Positions 42,002 to 48,474 of a stretch of DNA of 48,474 nucleotides are shown here, one piece after another. This DNA is from an uncultured Clostridium sp. GTDB taxonomy: Bacteria; Bacillota_I; Bacilli_A; RF39; UBA660. The stretch spans positions 1 through 48,474 of the forward strand of contig CABUQZ010000012.1 in NCBI GenBank assembly GCA_902493795.1. Direction: 5' to 3'. The position numbers and the translations under genes are program-made. The notes below the pieces were generated by a model. The model ran no database searches, was not told the DNA's origin, and saw nothing but the letters and a program-made list of their open reading frames with translations. The stretch's first letter is position 1. Each line of letters opens with the position of its first letter.

Positions 42002-42811
42002 ATGGAAGTTTATTTTACTATTATTACATTTATATATGGATTATTATTAGGATCGTTTTATAACGTAGTAGGTTATAGACTTCCTAATAATTTATCTATT
42101 GTTAAACCTGGGTCTTTTTGCCCTAAGTGTAACCATGAATTAAAGTGGTATGAATTAATACCTGTGTTATCGTTTGTTATTCAAAGAGGGAAGTGTAGAA
42201 AGTGTGGCTGCAGAATCTCTCTTTTTTATCCATTTATTGAACTTTTAACTGGAATTTTATTTGCTTTATCATATGTTGTATTTGGTTTTTCACTAGAGTT
42301 TATTATTTCAATACTTATCTCATCATTTTTAGTTATAATAATTGTAAGTGATTTTAGCTATTTAATTATTCCAGATGAAGTTACATTATTTATTTCAATT
42401 TTATCTATTGTAGTTATATTTATAATGGGTGGATGGAGTCTTGCATTAACATCAATTATCTTTGGTTTAATTCTTTTTGCTTTTGTATATTTAATAATGT
42501 TTTTGGGAAGCAAAATAATGAAAGAAGAGGTTCTTGGTGGAGGAGACGTTAAATTAATGTTTTTTGTTGGAATGGCATTAAATGTAATTGATCCGATTGA
42601 TATTTCATCACTTTCTTCATTAATTGTTTTATTTAATGGATTCTTTGAAATATTTTTATCAAGTTGCTTGGCAGCTCCGTTTGCACTTGTTAGTTATTTT
42701 TCTAAGAAAAAAAGAATTATTCCTTTTGGACCATTCATTTTAACTGCGCTTTTAATGATATTTTTAATGTCATTTAGTTTTCCAAAAATTGTATTTTTGA
42801 ACATACTTTAA
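42002..42811 (+). CDS. Prepilin peptidase (PilD/ComC family)
   Basis: 269 residues. It cuts and methylates prepilins. N-terminal GSFYNVVGYRLP is the family start, followed by the zinc-binding pairs CPKC and CRKC (with an extra Cys after), six or seven membrane segments, and the two catalytic Asp sites in VSDFSYLIIPDE and GGGDVKL. Start ATG 42002; an open frame extends upstream into the preceding gene but ATG 42002 has GGAG in place. Co-transcribed with the GspF-like gene and ended by a strong terminator. Confidence 0.94.
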   Translation: MEVYFTIITFIYGLLLGSFYNVVGYRLPNNLSIVKPGSFCPKCNHELKWYELIPVLSFVIQRGKCRKCGCRISLFYPFIELLTGILFALSYVVFGFSLEFIISILISSFLVIIIVSDFSYLIIPDEVTLFISILSIVVIFIMGGWSLALTSIIFGLILFAFVYLIMFLGSKIMKEEVLGGGDVKLMFFVGMALNVIDPIDISSLSSLIVLFNGFFEIFLSSCLAAPFALVSYFSKKKRIIPFGPFILTALLMIFLMSFSFPKIVFLNIL

Positions 42812-42827
42812 AGTATGTTTTTTTTTC
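42801..42827 (+). terminator. Terminator after the prepilin peptidase gene
   Basis: ACATAC (42801-42806) pairs with GTATGT (42813-42818) with more pairing inside, then a run of about ten Ts. The 5' arm overlaps the last codons of the gene. Confidence 0.75.
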
Positions 42828-42856
42828 AAAAAAATATGTACTATTAATTAAATGAG

Positions 42857-42957
42857 TGATAAAATTATATATAGAATAGAATAGTTGATGAAGGTATAAG
42901 GCTTCGCTTTTTTCTTGTTTATTTTTGTATTTGTAGCTTTAATTGACTATTCTTTTT
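42857..42957 (+). promoter_or_regulatory. Promoter and structured leader of the secretion-substrate locus
   Basis: TGATAAAAT (42857-42865) is an extended -10. Downstream, GAATAGT (42879-42885) can pair with ACTATTC (42946-42952), which is followed by five Ts (42953-42957), enclosing about 60 bases that include a weak GAAG/CTTC hairpin and a T-rich run. This could be a terminator-type leader or a small RNA before the operon at 42983. I match it to no known riboswitch. Confidence 0.35.
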
Positions 42958-42982
42958 AATATGCTTTAAGGGTGATTTATAT

Positions 42983-43765
42983 ATGAGTAATGGAACAATG
43001 GATGTAAGATCTTATGAAATTGATTCAACAATTTCTTTTTTGAATAATTCAAGAAACAATATTAGTTCTTGTGCTGATAAAACGGTTTCTTTATTTTCTT
43101 CTTTTACAAATGTAGGTTTATTTAGTGAGGGAAGCAAAGTTATTCAAAAACAGATGAATTCAATTTCAAATAGTGTTGATAAGATGGGAAACTCTATCGA
43201 AAGGTTTGAATCGAATATTTTTGATAAAGAAGTAGCTTTAAAAACAAAAGCTCAAGGAATAGAGATTCCAAATGATTTTGTTACAAATGATAGTTCGTCA
43301 CTTGTGCAAATGGATAGTGGGATGCTTTCAAAAAATGATGGTAACAAGATTAATGCTTCAAATGAAAATGATGAGAAAAATTTAAAATTTGATAGTTCGA
43401 TAAATTTTAATAAAAATTTAAAAAATGTTGTCAAAGAATATGAAGAAAAAAATGGTGAAATATTAATTAACGGTAAAAAAGTTAATCTTGGAAGTATTGA
43501 AAGTAAAAATGATTCTAGCATAGACAATAGCGATGATAAGTCAATTATTGATAAAAAAATATTATCTTCAATAAGTAATGAAATAAACCAAAGATATAGT
43601 GAATTAGATATGGCTTTAGAAATCGAGAAAGTTTATTTACCTGGAATTAAGGTGTCTAATTTGACTAATAGTACTTTTGATGAGTCTTATGTAATAGTTA
43701 AGAAAGGTCTTTCTTCTATCTTGAATAATGGTAATTTTAATTTAAGAAGATATAACGAGAAGTAA
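42983..43765 (+). CDS. Helical protein of the type VII-like locus, unknown function
   Basis: 260 residues, no signal peptide, predicted helical. The first 90 residues (EIDSTISFLNNSRNNIS, VIQKQMNSISNSVDKMGNSI) look like the hairpin of WXG-superfamily proteins although no WxG is present. A long Ser/Asn/Asp-rich low-complexity middle and a short folded C-terminal part (KVYLPGIKVSNL) follow. First gene of an operon with two small helical proteins and a giant protein. By position it may be an accessory or chaperone for secretion of the giant protein. Start ATG 42983 after GGGTGAT. Confidence 0.72.
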   Translation: MSNGTMDVRSYEIDSTISFLNNSRNNISSCADKTVSLFSSFTNVGLFSEGSKVIQKQMNSISNSVDKMGNSIERFESNIFDKEVALKTKAQGIEIPNDFVTNDSSSLVQMDSGMLSKNDGNKINASNENDEKNLKFDSSINFNKNLKNVVKEYEEKNGEILINGKKVNLGSIESKNDSSIDNSDDKSIIDKKILSSISNEINQRYSELDMALEIEKVYLPGIKVSNLTNSTFDESYVIVKKGLSSILNNGNFNLRRYNEK

Positions 43766-43776
43766 ATGGTGGTTAT

Positions 43777-44109
43777 ATGGAAATAAAAGTAAATCATAGT
43801 GAAGTAAATAGGTTTTGCGATGTCTCTCAAAACCAAAGTGAATTTATGAGAGAAAAAATATTGTTTTGGAAAGAAAGACTTACAGAGTTACAAGAAGTTT
43901 GGCAAGGAGAAGATGCTGATACCTTTTTTGAAAATGCTTTTTCTTATATAGAAAGGTTAAACATTATTCCAGAATGTTTTGATTCATTAAGTGGTTTTGT
44001 TGGTAATGCCAATAAAGAATATTATGAAGCAGATATGGAAGGGAAAAAACAATTTGAAAAAGATGTTATGGAGGAAGACGATGTCAAAGATAATTATTAC
44101 GGATATTAA
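43777..44109 (+). CDS. WXG100-like protein with YxxxD secretion motif
   Basis: 110 residues, two predicted helices joined at W42-Q43-G44, the WxG turn of ESAT-6/WXG100 proteins. After the second helix comes Y82-Y-E-A-D86, fitting the YxxxD/E signal of type VII substrates. An acidic tail follows. Such proteins are secreted by, or partner with larger substrates of, the type VII (ESX/T7SSb) system. Start ATG 43777 after GGTGG. Its 3' end overlaps the next gene by 29 bases, so the two are coupled. Confidence 0.8.
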   Translation: MEIKVNHSEVNRFCDVSQNQSEFMREKILFWKERLTELQEVWQGEDADTFFENAFSYIERLNIIPECFDSLSGFVGNANKEYYEADMEGKKQFEKDVMEEDDVKDNYYGY

Positions 44110-44404
44110 TAGATTTGAAAGTATTGTTTCGAAACTTGAAAGTAGTTTTCCTGAGTTTGAAGAGCTTTTTAGAATGCAAGATGCTAATTATAATAATATA
44201 GATGGTACTGATGTTTGGAAAAGCGATACTCAAGGAGTTGTTTCATCAAAATATGTTGAGTTATCTAGAAATTATGAACCGATAAAGGAAACTTTGTTGA
44301 ATTATATTAAGTATTTAAAAATTACTTTAGAAAATTATAAAAAATTTGAAAGTACAGTTAATAATTCTATCGAACAAAATTTGGATAATTTGAATGTAAA
44401 TTAA
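44081..44404 (+). CDS. Small WXG/Lap-like helical protein
   Basis: 107 residues, helical hairpin. The turn contains VWKSDTQGVV (W46-K-S48), a near-WxG, flanked by helices RFESIVSKLESSFPEFEELF and YEPIKETLLNYIKYL. Small helical proteins of this size next to LXG-type effectors are their targeting partners (Lap proteins) in type VII systems; this is inferred from position and shape. Start ATG 44081 behind GGAGGAAG inside the previous gene; an upstream in-frame GTG/TTG-type extension is not needed. The giant gene starts 18 bases after its stop. Confidence 0.75.
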   Translation: MSKIIITDINRFESIVSKLESSFPEFEELFRMQDANYNNIDGTDVWKSDTQGVVSSKYVELSRNYEPIKETLLNYIKYLKITLENYKKFESTVNNSIEQNLDNLNVN

Positions 44405-44422
44405 TAGGATTAAGGTGTGTTT

Positions 44423-47400
44423 ATGGCGAGTAGAGAATATTTTATTGGAAAATACGAAGAATATTATAATTCCTTATCTGGGGAAGCTTCAGCTTCTGGA
44501 AAAGCTTCTGAATTTGTAACTGAAGTTAGTAACTTAGTTACAGAATTCAATAATGTTAGTCAAATTATGATTTACTGGAGTGGTGAAGCAAAAGATGCTA
44601 TGAGTAGTCAATCTATTACAGCTATTTTAGAAAAATTTAAAACTACTCAAGAGAATTTGCAAGAGGCTTTATTTCCTTGCTGTGAAGCAATTGATTCTTT
44701 GTCACAAAATTTATCTAATATGAAAACCACTGAGGACTCTTGGTTGCAACTAAAAAATGATTTGGAACGCAAAATGAACAGTAAACCTAGAGAAAGAATT
44801 GAGGAAGGTGGGGTTACAAAAGATAATCCTAAATATAAAACTTGGAAAAAAGAAGTTGATTCTTTAGAGCAACAAATTTCAGCTCTTAAATCCAATCTTG
44901 ATCAAATAAAACAACTTTGTGATGCAGATATTGAAAAAATTGAGACTTTAGAACAATCTCTTCAAGAATTTACAGATTATATGACACTTACTAATTCAAT
45001 TATGGGTATTAATTCTGAATTTAGTAGTTATACTTTAGAACAGAGATTACAATATTTACAAGAATTAATTGATAATTATCAAGAAATATATAATTCTCTT
45101 AACACTTTATATGAACAAAAATATGGTAAAGGGTTTCAATTTACTGGAGAAGATTTCAAAAAATTAGATTTTTTATTTGATGCATTTGATATATATTGGA
45201 TGAGTAAAGTTGATAGAAATACTCTTATTGTTTCAAATACAAGAGAACCCATTTTATTAAATATTGAAAAACTTACTCAAATAATATCATATTGCAATAT
45301 GAATGATGTTTTTGGAAAAATTAATAGTTATATGAACGGTGCAAGTTGGAAGGATTCTGGACTAGAGTCATTATATGATAATGGTCAGTTCTATGATACG
45401 AATTCTGCCAATTTTATGAATTTTAATATTTATAATGAGGATAGATTTAAACAAAGACTAAGAGATAAATATGGTGTAAAAGGTGATGTTAGAGAATATT
45501 TAAAACAAAATTATGATTCTGTAGTTTCATCTTATCAAAATTTGATGACTTCATATGGTGAATATCAAAAACTTACTTCTGCAATGGCAGAAGTTAAGTC
45601 AAAAATCGATAATATCAAAGAAGCAAAAAAATTGATGCCATACGAAATACTAATGGAAAATGGTGACTTTAAATCTTACTTGACTGCTGATTATTCATAT
45701 TATAATTTACTTAATCAAGAACAACTTGCAGTATTAAGCCAACAAGAAGTTGCTTTGTATGATTATTTGTATCGCACAAGATCAAAAGCAGAAGCCGATG
45801 CATATTTAAAAGCAATGGAAAATACAATGAACCAAAGAATTGGAGCTTATAGAGCTGCAGAATATATAGAATATATAAAAGATAGTGGTTACGGTTTTAA
45901 CGATTTATTAGCTAGTGGTTGGGAAGGAACTAAAGATGGTGTTAGAAACTTCTTTGATGGAATAGCTGATTGTTTTCGTGTTGCATCAACTGAAGCAGGA
46001 ACAAAGAGCGCACTTGATTATGAGATGATGTATAAAACACAATTTATGCAACAACTTATGAGTGATCCATCATATATAAATCAAGACGAGGTTAATGGCT
46101 TTTTAGGAGCTGTTAATTTAAATACTTGGTATAATACTGGTACATCAATTGGTAATATGGTTGTTCCATCACTTGTTAGTTTTATTCCAGTTGTTGGTAA
46201 GCCTATGTCTTCTGCTTTAATGACTATGTCAATTACAGGTAATACTGCAGTAGAAGCAAAACAAGAAGGTTACTCAACTTCTCAAGCATATTTATATGGT
46301 GCTGTTTCTGGTTTATCTGAAACTGCAACAGAGATTTTATTAGGAGGTATTCCTGGAATTTCTAACCTTGAAGGGAAAGGACTTTTTGCTGGAATGCTTA
46401 GTGAAGGTTTTGAAGAATTTACACAAGAATACTTGGATGTTGGAGTTAGATGGGCTATATTAGGAGAAAAACCAGAATTTACTTTAGCTAGTATGCATGA
46501 CACATTTAGTAGAGCTTCGCAAGCTGGTATTCAAGGTGCTATGACTTCTGGTATTATGCAAGGTGGTAATGCTGGGTTAGGTGTGGTTGCAAATTCAACT
46601 ACAAGAGCTCTTTCTCCAACTATCACTCATGCTGATGGAAGTGTTTCTAAAGCATATAATAGTTTTGGTGAATTTAAGAATACAATGGAATCTAATTTTT
46701 ATACTCCTAAAGCTGAGACAGCTATTTCTGACGCAATTGCAAAAGTTGGCAATGGAGAAAATATATCTTTTGCAGATAAAATTAAGCTTAATAGAGCTAT
46801 TTCTAATGTATCTGCCCAAGAATTATCTGGAATTACAAAAAATTTGACTACAGATCAGAAGGCTTCATTAAAGTCTGCTACATCTGGAATTGTAAAAATG
46901 TCTAGTGATACATCTGCAAAATTGGATACTGCTGATACATTTGCTCAGGTTGAAAGTGCTACTGATTCATTATCTAGCGTTAATAATTTGTCAAAAGATG
47001 CGTTAAATTCTGAAGTTACACGTGATGGTAGAACTTTAGCTGAGTATATTGCAGATACAAAAACAGAAACTCTAGATAATAATACGATGGAGATGATTAA
47101 GTCTGAAGATCCTAAAATCGCTAAAGAAATGACTAAAAGAATTGAAAAAAGGCAAAAGGCTCAGTTCAAAGCTTTCAAAAAACAATTTATGGATCAAAAA
47201 CAAGAAGATGCAACAAGGACACCGGTAAAAACAACTGTACAACAAGACACACAGAATGCATCAGCAACTGCAACTACACAACAAGGTGCAACAGATGTAC
47301 AAGTAAAAACAGCTGTACAACAAAATTCACAAAATACATCAGCAACTGCAACTTCACAAAGAGGTGCAACAGATGTACAAGTAAAAACAGCTGTACAACA

Positions 47401-48474
47401 AGATTCACAAAATACATCAGCATCTGCAACTTCACAAAAAGGTGCAACAGATGTACAAGTAAAAACAGCTATAGAACAAGAAGTACCAAAAGCACCAGTA
47501 ACTGCAGCTATAGAACAAGAAGCACCAAAAACACCAGCATCTGCATCTATACAACAAGAAGCCCCAAAAGCACCAGTAACTGCAGCTATACAAAAAGGTT
47601 CACCAAAAGCACCAGTATCTGCAGCTATCCAACAAGAAGCACCAAAAGCACCAGTATCTGCAGCTATCCAACAAGAAGCACCAGTAACTGCAGCTATAGA
47701 ACAAGAAGCACCAAAAACACCAGCATCTGCATCTATACAACAAGAAGCACCAAAGGTACCAGTAACTGCAGCTATACAACAAGAAGTAACAAAGACACCA
47801 GTAACTACATCTTCACAACTTAGTGATGTAGTAATACCTGCTGCTAATTCTGCAATTCTTGAGTATGTTGTTTCACATAATTCAAATGCTGGTAAAAAAG
47901 GTACAAAAATTAATGTTGATATGAGTAAAATTGATAGATCTTTAACTCCTGCTGGTAATTATGCTGCTGCAACAAGTGCTTGGAATGCTGCTGGAAGACC
48001 TAGTTCTGGTGAGACATATAGTAGATTACAGAGTGGATATGCATATTCAAAACTTGCTGGTGGTAGTAATAGGGCTGCTGTTTCTCAATTACACCAACAA
48101 GATGGAAATATAAATTATAAAACATCTATGTTTAGAAGTAATGCTACAACTGAACAAGGTATGTCAAATGCAACTTTTTCAGAGATGGTTTCAAAAAATG
48201 CTTCAGTTGAACAACAGAATGGAATAAAAGTACAAGAAAACGTTGAACAACAAAATGGAATAAAACCAAAGAATGATGTAAAAGTTGATATGAGTACTGA
48301 TGCTGCAGAGTTATATAGAAGTTCCTTTGAAAAATGGAGAGCAAGTAATATGCCGAATGAAGGAGCTGTTTATGATGAATATATTGCTGCACGAGATTTG
48401 TATTATGAGACAATGGATATAGAAGATACTGAAATGGCAAACAGATATCATCCAGATAGAATCGGAACAGAAAA
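44423..48474 (+). CDS. Giant type VII-like secreted protein, possibly polymorphic toxin (incomplete)
   Basis: At least 1350 codons, open to the window end. Start ATG 44423 after AAGGTG. Residues 1-100 form a WXG-like hairpin with W52-S-G54. About 100-560 is long helical/coiled coil. About 570-680 is a Gly-rich hydrophobic region (NMVVPSLVSFIPVVGK, SETATEILLGGIPG, SEGFEEFTQEYLDVG) like the pre-toxin region of LXG-type proteins. A helical stretch then leads to tandem repeats (about 930-1130) and a region (SRLQSGYAYSKLAGGSNRA) I cannot assign. No catalytic domain is visible yet; it would lie beyond the end. Three preceding genes form its operon. A cell-surface or phage-like structural role is the alternative. 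Confidence 0.78.
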   Translation, partial: MASREYFIGKYEEYYNSLSGEASASGKASEFVTEVSNLVTEFNNVSQIMIYWSGEAKDAMSSQSITAILEKFKTTQENLQEALFPCCEAIDSLSQNLSNMKTTEDSWLQLKNDLERKMNSKPRERIEEGGVTKDNPKYKTWKKEVDSLEQQISALKSNLDQIKQLCDADIEKIETLEQSLQEFTDYMTLTNSIMGINSEFSSYTLEQRLQYLQELIDNYQEIYNSLNTLYEQKYGKGFQFTGEDFKKLDFLFDAFDIYWMSKVDRNTLIVSNTREPILLNIEKLTQIISYCNMNDVFGKINSYMNGASWKDSGLESLYDNGQFYDTNSANFMNFNIYNEDRFKQRLRDKYGVKGDVREYLKQNYDSVVSSYQNLMTSYGEYQKLTSAMAEVKSKIDNIKEAKKLMPYEILMENGDFKSYLTADYSYYNLLNQEQLAVLSQQEVALYDYLYRTRSKAEADAYLKAMENTMNQRIGAYRAAEYIEYIKDSGYGFNDLLASGWEGTKDGVRNFFDGIADCFRVASTEAGTKSALDYEMMYKTQFMQQLMSDPSYINQDEVNGFLGAVNLNTWYNTGTSIGNMVVPSLVSFIPVVGKPMSSALMTMSITGNTAVEAKQEGYSTSQAYLYGAVSGLSETATEILLGGIPGISNLEGKGLFAGMLSEGFEEFTQEYLDVGVRWAILGEKPEFTLASMHDTFSRASQAGIQGAMTSGIMQGGNAGLGVVANSTTRALSPTITHADGSVSKAYNSFGEFKNTMESNFYTPKAETAISDAIAKVGNGENISFADKIKLNRAISNVSAQELSGITKNLTTDQKASLKSATSGIVKMSSDTSAKLDTADTFAQVESATDSLSSVNNLSKDALNSEVTRDGRTLAEYIADTKTETLDNNTMEMIKSEDPKIAKEMTKRIEKRQKAQFKAFKKQFMDQKQEDATRTPVKTTVQQDTQNASATATTQQGATDVQVKTAVQQNSQNTSATATSQRGATDVQVKTAVQQDSQNTSASATSQKGATDVQVKTAIEQEVPKAPVTAAIEQEAPKTPASASIQQEAPKAPVTAAIQKGSPKAPVSAAIQQEAPKAPVSAAIQQEAPVTAAIEQEAPKTPASASIQQEAPKVPVTAAIQQEVTKTPVTTSSQLSDVVIPAANSAILEYVVSHNSNAGKKGTKINVDMSKIDRSLTPAGNYAAATSAWNAAGRPSSGETYSRLQSGYAYSKLAGGSNRAAVSQLHQQDGNINYKTSMFRSNATTEQGMSNATFSEMVSKNASVEQQNGIKVQENVEQQNGIKPKNDVKVDMSTDAAELYRSSFEKWRASNMPNEGAVYDEYIAARDLYYETMDIEDTEMANRYHPDRIGTE
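47212..47820 (+). repeat. Tandem 78-bp and 39-bp coding repeats
   Basis: Inside the giant gene, about three copies of a 26-residue unit (DVQVKTAVQQxSQNTSAxAT then SQxGAT) pass into about nine copies of a 13-residue unit of the type IQQEAPKAPVTAA. One copy near 47677 lacks three residues (IQQEAPVTAA). The 13-residue unit is half the long one and shares the A-[IV]-[QE]-Q core, suggesting one was derived from the other. The repeats are Ala/Pro/Gln/Lys rich with no Gly, resembling an extended spacer. Copy number is likely to vary between strains. Confidence 0.9.

Noticed and set aside
47600..47782. Minus-strand open frame rich in Cys and Trp
   Set aside because: It is the complement of the 39-bp coding repeats; its odd composition mirrors the repeat units and it has no ribosome binding site.
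47212..47820. Regularly spaced repeats as a CRISPR array
   Set aside because: Repeats are contiguous, in frame and coding, without unique spacers.
48399..48474. ANRYHPDRIGTE near the window end resembles the HPD motif of a J-domain
   Set aside because: The preceding residues do not fit helices I and II of a J-domain and the sequence is cut off, so no call is made.

Overview
The window is AT-rich and nearly all genes lie on the + strand. Shine-Dalgarno sites are strong, mostly of the form AGGTG or GAGGTG. Gene content and order (rimP-nusA-ylxR-infB, rpsP-khpA, uppS-cdsA-rseP, ruvA-ruvB-queA, addB-addA, WXG-type secretion genes) point to a low-GC Gram-positive bacterium. Compact operons, missing usual neighbours (ylxQ, dxr, rimM-trmD-rplS, tgt, truB), a half-length RimP and shortened SMC and AddAB suggest a genome-reduced gut Bacilli/RF39-like or Erysipelotrichia-like lineage; this placement is an inference. 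Several intact genes end in TGA (uppS, the SDR gene, the lipoprotein at 20023), so the standard genetic code applies.

Layout. 1-2400: a small lipoprotein, queH, a metallo-beta-lactamase-fold hydrolase and a small membrane protein. 2405-9430: the transcription/translation operon rimP-nusA-ylxR-(dCMP deaminase)-infB, a membrane-anchored M13 metallopeptidase, then rbfA. The leader before rimP carries a terminator-like hairpin that fits NusA autoregulation. 9490-12870: a 1110-residue membrane-anchored surface protein with a VWA domain. 12939-13114: a structured RNA, probably 6S RNA, just upstream of tcdA. 13866-14732: a minimal M3-like zinc peptidase. 14824-20853: a tandem array of five Tim44-like/zinc-ribbon proteins (four membrane-bound, one soluble) and a lipoprotein that may start with AUU. 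This array is the most unusual local expansion in the window.

20900-27921: rpsP-khpA behind a consensus promoter, uppS-cdsA-rseP, smc, and a short-chain dehydrogenase fold that lacks its catalytic lysine. 27922-30236 is a decayed accessory patch. It holds a truncated Bro-N gene behind a promoter with a LexA-like box, unassignable fragments, an intact DUF1016 PD-(D/E)XK protein and a nucleoside deaminase pseudogene with four in-frame stops. 30237-39958: ruvAB (promoter with a second LexA-like half-match), a small unknown gene, queA, a GHL10-like protein and addBA. 39955-40293 is the only convincing minus-strand gene (YqfQ/VrrA-like). 40405-42811: a GspF/PilC-like membrane protein and a prepilin peptidase.

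42983 to the end is an ESX/type VII-style substrate locus. Three small helical proteins (one with WxG and YxxxD motifs) precede a giant gene that runs off the window, with an N-terminal WSG motif, a hydrophobic pre-toxin-like region and 26- and 13-residue tandem repeats. No secretion ATPase or toxin domain is inside the window. Functional themes are ribosome and transcription biogenesis, queuosine modification (queH and queA), recombination repair (ruvAB, addAB, smc), envelope synthesis and quality control, and secreted or surface proteins.
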